Assembly (NCBI GenBank): GCA_050184295.1
Contig: JBFXAM010000060.1
Location: 1-25,785 of the forward strand
DNA from: JBFXAM01 sp050184295
GTDB taxonomy: Bacteria > Planctomycetota > Phycisphaerae > UBA1845 > Fen-1342
Direction of reading: 5' to 3'
DNA length: 25,785 nt
Part shown: one piece after another, positions 1 through 7,524 of the stretch
Layout of the letters: every line of letters starts with the position of its first letter
How positions within the stretch are numbered: the stretch's first letter is position 1
Translations under genes and position numbers: made by a program
The notes under the pieces: generated by a model
The model's database searches: none
The model's input: only the letters and a program-made list of their open reading frames with translations
Told to the model about the DNA's origin: nothing

Positions 1-34
1 TGGAGAGCGTGACGCCGCGGGTGTCGCGCAGGTG

Positions 35-1762
35 CTAGCCGGCGCGGAGGACGACGCGCCGGGCGGGGTTCACGTCGTCGCGGTGAACCGTGAGCATGTC
101 GGCGGGCGAAAGCACGGCGCTGCCTGCGAGCCGCTCGGCCAGTCGCCACGAGCGCGTAGTGTCGCCGCCGCCGCCCGTGCCCAGCGCGAGCGGGATCGGA
201 TACCACGAGCCGATGGGCAGATGGTTGCCGCTCCAGATCGCGCCGCGGGCAGGGTTGATCACGTGGGGACGAACGTGGAGCGGGAGCGTCTCCTGCCACT
301 GATATTGCGAGGCGGAGCCGTCCTGCGCGATGCGCGGGCCGACGGGCGCGAGCGCGGAGCGCACGGGAATGGCGGCGAGCGTCCAATAGGCAATGTTGCC
401 GAGGTCGTCGCCGAAGACGATGTTCGCCCCGGGATGACGCCAGCCGTCCAGCGCGTCGATGAAGGTCGCGAGCGTTTCGCCACGCATCATCGCGATCGTG
501 CCCTGCACCGTATGGCGGGCGGCGTCGTGGCTGGGAAGCGTCTGTAGGACAAACTCTTCGCCGGTGTGCACGTCCTGACAGAGCGGCGTGACGACCGGGC
601 CGATGATCGAGTCGCGCACGGTGATCGGAACCGGCGTGCCGTTGCGAACGAGGATCTGCTCGTTCGACACGTCCATCATATATGGCGCGCCGTCGTAGGA
701 ATATTGATTGGGTCCGGTCGATTGCAACTCGAACAGGTCAGCCATGTCGGCCCCGAGAGCGGTCAGCCCCCACGCGATCCTGCGATTGAAACCAATCAGA
801 AAGCCCGGGCAGCCGGCGGTGCCGATGCCGCGCGCGTCGAAGGTCTGACCGCGGACGTGCAGTTCGTAGAAGAGCGACGGGCTGGCGACGGCGGTCTGCG
901 GGTCGCTGTGGAGCAGCGCGGCGCCCGTCGTGGAGCGCGCTCCCGCGACGACCCACGCATGGCTGAACTTCGCGGATTCCGCCCCGCTGAACGTGTTCGG
1001 CGGGCCCTGGAGTGGCGTGCCGTTTCCGAAGCCGTGGTCGATTGCGTATTGGTACATCGCGTCCACGGTCGTTTGCGGCAGGTCGGCCGGCAGCACAACC
1101 GCGGCGGACTCGTCGACCACGGGCGTGCCGACGAACATCTCGATCGCGGCTTCGAGACCGAACTGCGCGACCAGGCGCTCGAATTCGTGCTGCTGACGCG
1201 ACTTGCCGAACGCACTGCTGCCGGCGCCAAAATAGTCCGCCATGCGATTCCATACGGCGACGCAGTCGGCCGGCGTCCAGGGTTCCGGCGTCTGTCCGGC
1301 GAACAAGTAGTGGAGCTGTCCCGCATGCGTGGTGATGTAGTGATTCACGCCATCGCAATAGGCATTCAGCAGGCGCTGGGTGCCAACATCGAGATTGGCG
1401 GCGGCGCGCTGCGAGTACTTGTAAAGCTGATGATGGCGGAAGTACACGTCTTGCTGAACGGTCGAGCCAAACGATCCGCCGGGCATGTTGCCGACAAGCT
1501 CCGCGAGGCGGCCCTGCACGGCGCGCCGGTTGCGGTGCATCTGGAACAGGCGGTCCTCCGCGGTGGCGTAGCCGGCGCCGAACATCGCGCCTTCGTCGCT
1601 GTTCGAGAATACGTGCGGGATGCCCCACGTGTCGCGGATGATCGTGATGTTGCCGGCGACGGCGCGGACGGCGACCGACGCAACGAGCAAGACGCACGCG
1701 CAAGCGGCGGCGCGGATGAGTCGTGGCAACGCGCCGGGCGTGCGGTCGAACGACGGACGCAT
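35..1762 (-). CDS. Penicillin acylase family N-terminal-nucleophile hydrolase, ends early at an in-frame TAG
   Basis: Exported amide hydrolase of the penicillin amidase family. Members are made as a precursor that cuts itself into alpha and beta chains, exposing a Ser at the start of the beta chain. Visible in the 575 residues: a signal peptide (1-37, ending AVA-G); the alpha-chain motif RDTWGIPH (43-50); FSHAWVVAGARS with nucleophile Ser267; the substrate-side stretch WGLTALGADMADL near 331-343; and INPARGAIWSGNHLP (502-516), where Asn513 aligns with the oxyanion-hole Asn. The start is set by AGGAGG (1769-1774) six bases before ATG. Family members usually have about 200 more residues. This frame stops at TAG (35-37) right after NPARRVVLRAG, and the codons past the stop (HLRDTRGVTLS) stay open to the window edge. 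The gene may therefore be freshly interrupted. Family call is firm; natural substrate unknown. Confidence 0.85.
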   Translation of the reverse strand: MRPSFDRTPGALPRLIRAAACACVLLVASVAVRAVAGNITIIRDTWGIPHVFSNSDEGAMFGAGYATAEDRLFQMHRNRRAVQGRLAELVGNMPGGSFGSTVQQDVYFRHHQLYKYSQRAAANLDVGTQRLLNAYCDGVNHYITTHAGQLHYLFAGQTPEPWTPADCVAVWNRMADYFGAGSSAFGKSRQQHEFERLVAQFGLEAAIEMFVGTPVVDESAAVVLPADLPQTTVDAMYQYAIDHGFGNGTPLQGPPNTFSGAESAKFSHAWVVAGARSTTGAALLHSDPQTAVASPSLFYELHVRGQTFDARGIGTAGCPGFLIGFNRRIAWGLTALGADMADLFELQSTGPNQYSYDGAPYMMDVSNEQILVRNGTPVPITVRDSIIGPVVTPLCQDVHTGEEFVLQTLPSHDAARHTVQGTIAMMRGETLATFIDALDGWRHPGANIVFGDDLGNIAYWTLAAIPVRSALAPVGPRIAQDGSASQYQWQETLPLHVRPHVINPARGAIWSGNHLPIGSWYPIPLALGTGGGGDTTRSWRLAERLAGSAVLSPADMLTVHRDDVNPARRVVLRAG

Positions 1763-1812
1763 TGACTACCTCCTGGCAACGGGAATGAACGCACTCGGGG
1801 CCGAACGAGGTA

Positions 1813-1828
1813 GCGGACCATCGTCCGC
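1813..1828. repeat. Small perfect inverted repeat upstream of the acylase gene
   Basis: GCGGAC, a 4-base spacer CATC, then GTCCGC. It lies about 50 bases upstream of the acylase start codon, within its probable leader or promoter region. It could be a leader hairpin or an operator, or chance in GC-rich DNA. No partner regulator is visible. Confidence 0.25.
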
Positions 1829-2021
1829 GGGTTCGCGATTCATGTCCGAGACCGCGCCCCGGGGAGCGAAACGCGTCTGCGTGGCTCGGATTGCACATCC
1901 CGGCTCCGCGCCGCGTGTCGGACGGTCGAGGGAGCGGCGGCGCCACTATTTATCGGGCCGGTAACGGGGTCGGCACGGTCTGTGACGGCGTCCACCGCCA
2001 AGCACGGCGACCGGCCGGCGA

Positions 2022-2095
2022 TGGGCCAGACGGGATTTGAACCCGCACTGGAGGGTTTTTAAAACCCTTGCCTCTGCCGATTGGGCTACTGGCCC
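2022..2095 (-). tRNA. tRNA with anticodon UAA (Leu by anticodon) and a short, class I variable loop
   Basis: Read on the minus strand this folds as a full cloverleaf. Acceptor GGGCCAG pairs with CTGGCCC over 7 bp. The D arm GCC...GGC has 3 bp and contains the GG pair of the loop. Anticodon stem AGGGT/ACCCT is 5 bp with loop TTTAAAA, giving anticodon TAA. The variable loop CCAGT has 5 nt. The T arm GCGGG/CCCGT has one G-T pair and loop TTCAAAT. The discriminator is A and CCA is not encoded. UAA reads UUA, so the nominal isotype is Leu. Bacterial tRNA-Leu normally has a long variable arm (class II), which is absent here, so the charged amino acid is less certain than the anticodon. Confidence 0.88.
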
Positions 2096-2206
2096 GCGGT
2101 GCGCGCGGATTGTACCGGCGCGCGACGCGGCTGCGCCAATGTGGGCGCCGGGGACGCGCTTGGCGCCCCCGATACCAGCGTGTGCGGTCTGCTTGCGAGC
2201 GTGCGA

Positions 2207-3376
2207 TCACTCCGGAACGATCCGCACAGCGCGCGGCGGCGCGCCGGCGGTCAGCTCGTCGAGCTGAACGACGGATGTCCTCACGTAGCCAAGCCCGATC
2301 CAATCGTGATCGACCGGGTGTCGCACGAGCGAGGTGACGCGCCCGACTTCGGCAGCTCCCCGGCGAAGCGGGGTCGGCAGCGCGAGGCCTGCCCCGTCGG
2401 CGATTCGCAGGCGCACAAGCCGGCGCGCGAGCGTGCCGTGGGAGCGCATGCGTTCGAGGACTTCCTGGCCCAGATAGCACCCCTTGTTGTAGCTGACGCC
2501 GCGCGTGCCCTGACCGGTCTCGGGCGGGATCACTTTGTCGTCGATGTCGCGGCCGGACCAGGGGATGGCGGCCTGGATGCGGAGCGCGTCGATCGCGTGG
2601 AAACCGGCGGGGGTCGCGCCCGCGTCGCGGACTAACACGTCCCACCAGGCGGCGGCGGCTTCGCGCGGCACGATGAGTTCGAAGCCGGGCAGACCGGTGA
2701 GGTCGTGCCGGACGAAGCGCGGCGCGGACGCGATTGAGCGCGGCGTGTCCGCGTTCGCGAGCGACGCGCGCACGCTGGCCGGCGACGCTTCCGCGGCGAC
2801 GCGCAAATCGCGCTCGCCGGCGGACGGCGGCGACGGACTCGGTAATGGCGCGACTGCGACGCTGGCCAGCGGCATCAGTGCGTCGAAGCCGCCGACGCCG
2901 CAACGGGCGGCGGCCTGGGCGGCGCGCGGTCCGGCGCAAGCAAGGCGCGCGTTCGCGTCATCGGGTTCGAGGTTGACGTCCTCGCTGAAATGGTAGCGGT
3001 CGAGATGCGCCCGCGCGCCGCTGAGCGAATGATGATCCACATCGAGCAGTAGTCCGGCTTCGAGACACAGGATGTTCGCGTCGAAGACCACGCGGCCACG
3101 CACGTCGATTGCGAATGTATAGCAACCCGTCCCCGGCGTGAGCGGCTTGATCGCATTGGTGACGAGGTTGTGCAACCACGTGGCCCGGTCGCGGCCGGTG
3201 ATCGCGAGCAGTCGGCGGGTTGATCGCTCGAATACGACGAGACCCTCCCGGGCGGCGCGGTATTCGTCGGCGGCGCTCGTGAAGACCGCGGCGACGCGGA
3301 TGCCGCGATCATCGTGGAGTTCCGCCGGGCGATACGCGCCGGCGGCGGCGAAGGGCGATTCGGTTGTCATCGTCAT
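2207..3376 (-). CDS. ygfZ: YgfZ/GcvT-family folate-binding protein (Fe-S cluster maintenance)
   Basis: Tetrahydrofolate-binding protein related to the glycine-cleavage T-protein. In other bacteria YgfZ helps maintain or repair iron-sulfur enzymes in the cytosol. The diagnostic YgfZ signature KGCYLGQE, with its key Cys, is at about residues 298-305, inside SYNKGCYLGQEVLERMRSHG. The N-terminal GcvT-like fold is visible (VFERSTRRLLAITGRDRATW; LHNLVTNAI; AIDVRGRVVFDANIL). I chose the ATG at 3376, preceded by GGAGGG at 3389-3394 (12 bases away). A second ATG lies two codons later, and an upstream in-frame start at 3442 would add 22 unlikely residues. At 389 residues it is longer than E. coli YgfZ (326), partly because of a Pro/Ser/Ala-rich insert of about 40 residues near 178-218. 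It is divergent from cinA. Confidence 0.85.
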   Translation of the reverse strand: MTMTTESPFAAAGAYRPAELHDDRGIRVAAVFTSAADEYRAAREGLVVFERSTRRLLAITGRDRATWLHNLVTNAIKPLTPGTGCYTFAIDVRGRVVFDANILCLEAGLLLDVDHHSLSGARAHLDRYHFSEDVNLEPDDANARLACAGPRAAQAAARCGVGGFDALMPLASVAVAPLPSPSPPSAGERDLRVAAEASPASVRASLANADTPRSIASAPRFVRHDLTGLPGFELIVPREAAAAWWDVLVRDAGATPAGFHAIDALRIQAAIPWSGRDIDDKVIPPETGQGTRGVSYNKGCYLGQEVLERMRSHGTLARRLVRLRIADGAGLALPTPLRRGAAEVGRVTSLVRHPVDHDWIGLGYVRTSVVQLDELTAGAPPRAVRIVPE

Positions 3377-3557
3377 CGCGATCTGAATCCCTCCGTTACG
3401 CCCCTGGCTCCGGTGCACACCCCCGCCACGAGCCGGTCGCAAGACGCACCCGCGCGCCGCGATCTACGCTCCGCGCTCGGCGTGCCGTGGCCCCTGATTG
3501 TACGATAGTACGGTCGACCCGTGCTTCGCCGGCAGTCCGGCTCAGGAGTTCATTCGC

Positions 3558-4841
3558 ATGCAGCGCGCGTGGGTGATCTCAACCGGCACGGAGCTTGCGC
3601 TGGGGCAGACGCTCGATACAAACACCGCGTGGGTCGCGAGCCGACTGGCGGCGGTCGGCGTGCGGACGACGCGGCACATCACGGTCGGCGACGATCTCGA
3701 AGAGACCTGTGACGTGCTGCGGGCGGCGACCGGGTCCAGCGACGCGCCACCGGCGCGGACCGGGCGCTGCGACGTCGTCGTCCTCACCGGCGGGCTCGGA
3801 CCGACCGAGGATGATCTTGTACGCCAGGCGCTCGCGACCGTCGCGGGGGTTCCGATGGATTTGCACGCCGAGTCGCTGGAGCGCATTCGTGCATTCTTCG
3901 CGGCCCGCGGCCGCCCCATGCACGACGCCAACCGCGTGCAGGCGTTGCTGCCGCGCGGTGCGACGGCACTGCCGAACCCACGCGGAACGGCGCCTGGGAT
4001 TCTGCTCCGCCTGGGTGAGACGCCCGTGTTTTCCCTGCCCGGGGTGCCGTTCGAGATGCGCGAGATGTTCGAACGCGAGGTGCTGCCGCGGATCGCGGCG
4101 GCGAGCGCGGGGCGTGCGCTGCTCAGTCGACGGCTGCACGCCTTCGGCGCCGGCGAGTCGGTGGTGGGCGGCGAGCTTCGCGACCTGATGGCGCGCGGCC
4201 GCAACCCCGAAGTCGGCACGACGGCGCAGCTCGGCGTCGTCGGCATCCGCATCAATGTGGAAGCGGAGACCTCGGCGGAGGCGCACGCGATGCTCGACGA
4301 GACGGAGCGGGAGATTCGCCGACGGTTGGGTGCGATTGTGTACGGCCGCGACGAGGAGACGCTGGCGGGCGTCGTCGGCGGACTGCTGCTGGCACGGCGT
4401 GCGACGATCGCGGTCGCGGAGTCGTGCACCGGGGGATGGATCGGCACGCTGCTCACCGAGATCGTGGGCGCCAGTGCGTGGTTCCGCGGCGGTGTCATCG
4501 CGTATGCCAACGAAGCGAAGACGGCGTTGCTCAGCGTGGCGGCGGACCAACTGGCGCAGCACGGCGCCGTGAGCAGCGCGGTCGCCCGCGCGATGGCGAC
4601 CGGCGTGCGCGTTCGCCTGGACGCGACCTTTGGGCTGTCCGTGACGGGCATTGCCGGGCCCGGCGGCGGTTCGGCGGAAAAGCCCGTCGGGCTGGTCTAT
4701 GTCGGGCTGGCGGACGGCGCCGGGGCGAGCGCCGAAGAGCTGCGGCTCGGCGCCGACGCGCCGCGCGAGGTCATTCGCGATCGCGCGGCCAAGGCGGCCC
4801 TCAATCTTGTGCGGCTGCGGCTGCTTCAGACCGGCGGCTGA
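3558..4841 (+). CDS. cinA: CinA-family nicotinamide-nucleotide amidase
   Basis: Two-domain CinA protein, 427 residues, close to the usual length. The N-terminal MoCF/COG1058 domain shows TGTELALGQTLDTNTAW (9-25) and GGLGPTEDD (78-86), and in characterised relatives acts as an ADP-ribose pyrophosphatase. The C-terminal PncC domain shows AESCTGG (287-293), GGVIAYANEAK (311-321) and SVTGIAGPGGG (361-371), and deamidates nicotinamide mononucleotide in pyridine-nucleotide salvage. Ser289 and Lys321 match the residues expected of the amidase site. The start at 3558 follows AGGAG (3544-3548) with a 9-base spacer. An in-frame upstream start at 3498 would add 20 residues through the ribosome-binding site and is unlikely. 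It is divergent from ygfZ, with a 181-bp shared upstream region. Confidence 0.93.
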   Translation: MQRAWVISTGTELALGQTLDTNTAWVASRLAAVGVRTTRHITVGDDLEETCDVLRAATGSSDAPPARTGRCDVVVLTGGLGPTEDDLVRQALATVAGVPMDLHAESLERIRAFFAARGRPMHDANRVQALLPRGATALPNPRGTAPGILLRLGETPVFSLPGVPFEMREMFEREVLPRIAAASAGRALLSRRLHAFGAGESVVGGELRDLMARGRNPEVGTTAQLGVVGIRINVEAETSAEAHAMLDETEREIRRRLGAIVYGRDEETLAGVVGGLLLARRATIAVAESCTGGWIGTLLTEIVGASAWFRGGVIAYANEAKTALLSVAADQLAQHGAVSSAVARAMATGVRVRLDATFGLSVTGIAGPGGGSAEKPVGLVYVGLADGAGASAEELRLGADAPREVIRDRAAKAALNLVRLRLLQTGG

Positions 4842-5030
4842 CGCCCCGCGTCGGAACCGGAGTGATCGCCACCCCCGCGCGAAGGAGCAGTCTTCGCTGG
4901 GCGTGCGTCGCGAGCCCTGCCGGCCTGATGAACCCGCACAGCGGCCGATCGCGAATCGACCCCTGCGCAGGAACTCCGACGTATGAGCGCGTCCATGATT
5001 CGACAACCCGCGGATCGCGATCGCGCGGCG

Positions 5031-5648
5031 TCAGGGCGTCGGTCTCGGCCGATCCAGATTCCGCGATTCGACGTGCTGCACAAGGCTCTTCAGCACGCGC
5101 GGCCAGGCGCTTGCGAAGTACGCCCGAACCTCGCGCCACTCGCCGGCGTGCGCCGGGAACTCGGCGGCACGGTCGGCGAACCCGAGATGCACGAGCCGCA
5201 CGCGCGTCTGCCGCGCCCCGATCGGCTCGAAGCGCACGACCACCCAGGTGTGTCGCGGCCGGGCATGGGCGAACTTGGGCGGTGCGGACCAACTGAACGA
5301 GAGCATTTCGTTGGGCAGGTAACTGAGCACCGTGCAGCCCTCCGACCCGCGCTCGCCGGGTGGCGCGTCGGCGCTGAAGAGAATCTCGAAACGGCCGCCG
5401 ATGCGGAGCTCGACGTCGGCGTTTTCGGAGAACCACGCGCGCAGCCCCGCGGTGGAGGTCCAGGCGCGCCAAACGTCGCCGCAGGGCGCGGGGACGACCG
5501 CCTCGACTTCGACCGGCGGCGGATCCAGCGCCGCGCGCTGGATGCCCGGGGGCTCGCTTGGCTCTGCGTCCGGCGCAAACGCGGCCGACGATTGCCATGC
5601 CGCGACCAGCCAAACGCCGAGCACGCCCGGCACGATGAACACTCTCAT
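5031..5648 (-). CDS. Exported SRPBCC (AHSA1-like) domain protein
   Basis: About 205 residues. After a signal peptide (MRVFIVPGVLGVWLVAA...SSAAFA, cleavage near residue 25) there is one SRPBCC/AHSA1-type domain: VPAPCGDVWRAWTSTAGLRA, then GGRFEILFS, then a C-terminal helix (REVRAYFASAWPRVLKSLVQH). The fold makes a hydrophobic ligand cavity, and the ligand cannot be told from sequence. I chose the second of two adjacent ATGs (5648) because GGGAGG (5655-5660) then sits 6 bases away, against 3 from the first. It lies 98 bases downstream of the cytosolic SRPBCC gene on the same strand and may be the last gene of the ArsR operon. Export of an AHSA1-type protein is unusual, since most are cytosolic. 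Confidence 0.8.
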   Translation of the reverse strand: MRVFIVPGVLGVWLVAAWQSSAAFAPDAEPSEPPGIQRAALDPPPVEVEAVVPAPCGDVWRAWTSTAGLRAWFSENADVELRIGGRFEILFSADAPPGERGSEGCTVLSYLPNEMLSFSWSAPPKFAHARPRHTWVVVRFEPIGARQTRVRLVHLGFADRAAEFPAHAGEWREVRAYFASAWPRVLKSLVQHVESRNLDRPRPTP

Positions 5649-5746
5649 CATGAACCTCCCTCATCAATCAAGTCTGCGCCGGCCGCGGTCGGGGCGGCGT
5701 GGCGCGGCTCGCACGGGCGCGCTGGTTCGCGCGACGCAAAAGTGGA

Positions 5747-6187
5747 TCACTCGACCGGCAGCGCGACGCCGGTTTCGAGCAGGTTTTTGAGGCTGGCGAT
5801 GATCTTGGGCCAGCCACCGCCGACGGCTTTGTACGTGTTGGTTTCGCTGGCGAAGTCGTCGTGGACGACCGTGAGCGTGCAGAGCGCGCCCTTCGGCACG
5901 ATCTCGAAGGTCACACGCGACGGCGGATCGGACGCGACGTCGGGGCTGTAGTCGAATCGCCAGGAGATGACCAGCCTGCGCGGCGGATCCGATTCGAGCA
6001 CTTCGCCGCGAGCCGCGACCGCGCCGTTGGTCATGCGATACTCGAACGGGGCGCCACGCTGCCAGGTGGATTCGACTTCGGTCTGGTGAAAGTACTGGCG
6101 AGTGAACTCGGGCTTGGTGAGCGCGTCCCAGAGCGCTTCAGGCGTCGTGCGGATGTCGACGGACAAAACGTGTCGCAATGGGTTCAT
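5747..6187 (-). CDS. Cytosolic SRPBCC (AHSA1-like) domain protein encoded with an ArsR repressor
   Basis: 146 residues forming one SRPBCC domain of the Aha1/START-like type: SVDIRTTPEALWDALTKPEF at the N-terminus, a central GAPFEYRM...RGEVLESDPPRRLVISW sheet region, and the C-terminal GGGWPKIIASLKNLLETG helix typical of this subfamily. There is no signal peptide. Its ATG overlaps the stop of the upstream ArsR gene in an ATGA junction (6184-6187), so the two are translationally coupled. ArsR-AHSA1 pairs are common in bacteria, but for most of them neither the ligand nor the inducer is known, and none can be read from this sequence. It shares only the fold with the exported neighbour. Confidence 0.88.
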   Translation of the reverse strand: MNPLRHVLSVDIRTTPEALWDALTKPEFTRQYFHQTEVESTWQRGAPFEYRMTNGAVAARGEVLESDPPRRLVISWRFDYSPDVASDPPSRVTFEIVPKGALCTLTVVHDDFASETNTYKAVGGGWPKIIASLKNLLETGVALPVE

Positions 6188-6498
6188 GTCGCTTCCTCTT
6201 CGAGCCGGCGTTTGAGATCGAGCAGACGGTCGGATCGTTCCGACGCAAACTTGCTGACCCAGCGATTGTGAATCTCGCGGATCGGCACGGGGTTCAGGTA
6301 ATGCAACTTCTCGCGGCCTGACCAGCGAATCGCGACGAGCTTCGCGGCCTCCAGCAGCGCCAGGTGCTTGGTTGCGCCCTGGCGCGTGATCCCGAGGTCG
6401 GCGGTGAGCGCGCCGAGCGTCTGCCCCGGCCGGGCATAGAGCCGATCGAGCAGCGCCCGACGCGTGGGATCGGCCAGGGCTTTGAAGACGTCGTCCAT
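6184..6498 (-). CDS. ArsR/SmtB-family winged-helix transcriptional repressor
   Basis: 104 residues. The winged helix-turn-helix is clear: MDDVFKALADPTRRALLDRL (helices 1-2), then GQTLGALTADLGITRQGATKHLALLEAAKLV (recognition region), then the wing WSGREKLHYLNPVPI. The C-terminal helix carries LDLKRRLEE. I see no Cys-based metal site, which fits the non-metal group usually paired with AHSA1 proteins. The true start is the ATG at 6498. An upstream in-frame TTG at 6525 falls inside the operator and is rejected. It overlaps the next gene by ATGA and lies under its own candidate promoter and operator (6517-6544), so autorepression relieved by a small ligand is likely. The ligand is unknown. Confidence 0.92.
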   Translation of the reverse strand: MDDVFKALADPTRRALLDRLYARPGQTLGALTADLGITRQGATKHLALLEAAKLVAIRWSGREKLHYLNPVPIREIHNRWVSKFASERSDRLLDLKRRLEEEAT

Positions 6499-6516
6499 GT
6501 CGCTTCCGCCCGACTT

Positions 6517-6544
6517 ATTATGCAACTTTTTAGTTGCATGTCAA
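6517..6544 (-). promoter_or_regulatory. Sigma-70-type promoter with ArsR operator embedded in its spacer
   Basis: On the minus strand: a perfect -35 TTGACA (6544-6539), a 16-base spacer, and a -10 CATAAT (6522-6517), about 20 bases before the ArsR start codon. The inverted repeat ATGCAACT-4-AGTTGCAT (6520-6539) has 8-bp perfect arms and covers the whole spacer plus parts of both boxes. Bound repressor would exclude RNA polymerase. The position and symmetry make this the probable ArsR autoregulatory site. Confidence 0.85.
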
Positions 6545-6686
6545 GGACGCCACGCGGATTTTCAGGAATTGGGCGGCGCGCCATCGGCGAATCCAGTGGC
6601 GGCGCCGGAAGTTCCCGCTATCGTACGACGCGCGCCCGAGGCGAAACTCGCGGCCCACCTCATCCGTACGCCACTGGAGCACAGCG

Positions 6687-7274
6687 ATGAACCGCGTTCG
6701 CGTTCTGTTCGCCGGCATTGTCGGCGGCATCGTCATGTTCTGCTTCGGAGCCGCGGCTCATATGGTCCTGCACGTCGACCATCTCTACGTGCGCCCCCTG
6801 CCGGCCGATTCGCCCGTCACCTCGCAACTCAAGTCGACACTCACGGAGCGCGGGTTCTACTTCTTTCCAGGCATGGACGAGAGCAGCCTGACCGACGAGG
6901 AGACTGAGCGCTGGATGGCCCAGTTGCGGGCCGGACCGCGCGGGATCGTGGTCTTCGACCCGAGCGGCGGGGAGATGATGGAACCGCGTCAGCTCGGAAA
7001 CGAGTTTGCCAGCAATGTGGCGGCGGCGCTCGCGCTCGCCATCGTGCTCGCGAACGTGCGCGCCAACTGGCTCGGCCGCACGTTTCTTGCCGGCCTGGTG
7101 GGCGTGTTCGCTACGCTCTCGATCGACGTGTCATACTGGAACTGGTACCGCTTTCCCGATGGACTGCTGGCGGCGTCGCTGATCGAGCAGGGACTGGGTT
7201 GGCTGCTCGCGGGAGCGTTTATCGCGGCGGTGCTGGGGCGCGCCAAGGCGACGCCGCCCGTCGGTAACCTGTGA
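6687..7274 (+). CDS. Membrane protein of unknown function, about four membrane spans
   Basis: 195 residues, family not recognised. An N-terminal hydrophobic segment (about 5-28) is followed by a polar, probably extracytoplasmic, region (30-105) rich in acidic residues. Three further hydrophobic segments lie at about 108-124, 129-147 and 160-184. The start at 6687 is supported by TGGAG (6675-6679) seven bases upstream. The reading frame runs 51 codons further upstream, but that extension is Arg-rich and overlaps the ArsR promoter region, so it is rejected. It is divergent from the ArsR operon and its start lies about 140 bases beyond that promoter, so regulation by ArsR is possible but not shown. 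No catalytic motif is visible. Confidence 0.75.
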   Translation: MNRVRVLFAGIVGGIVMFCFGAAAHMVLHVDHLYVRPLPADSPVTSQLKSTLTERGFYFFPGMDESSLTDEETERWMAQLRAGPRGIVVFDPSGGEMMEPRQLGNEFASNVAAALALAIVLANVRANWLGRTFLAGLVGVFATLSIDVSYWNWYRFPDGLLAASLIEQGLGWLLAGAFIAAVLGRAKATPPVGNL

Positions 7275-7524
7275 AGGACCAAAGGCCCCGCCGTGTACTG
7301 GACGCGCTCGCGCTCCCCGCGGGCGGTCCGCCGGAGGCGACATCTGCGCAGGCGGGACGAGCGGCAACGCGCGCACAACCGTCCGCCGACCGGGTGCGGG
7401 ATTCCAAGTGCGTGTCGGTGCTCACCCGCTGGACATCGCGGCGCGTCCCGGCATATGAGCAGGGGCGGTGCGCGCCGCGACCGCCGTCCGCGGATTCCGT
7501 TTCACTGTGCCGAGGGTGACACCG

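Noticed and set aside
566..1765. Long open frame on the plus strand, opposite the acylase gene
   Set aside because: It is the antisense shadow of a clear penicillin acylase; its translation is Arg/Ala/Gly-rich with no domain or start signal.
35..2095. The idea that the nearby tRNA suppresses the acylase TAG stop
   Set aside because: Its anticodon is UAA, which pairs with UUA; a UAG suppressor would need CUA.
3499..3512. GTAC-GATA-GTAC double palindrome between ygfZ and cinA as an operator
   Set aside because: Each half is a 4-base palindrome by itself and too short to be meaningful without a partner site.
3579..5006. Long minus-strand frame opposite cinA
   Set aside because: Antisense shadow in GC-rich DNA; cinA has full-length motif support and a ribosome-binding site.
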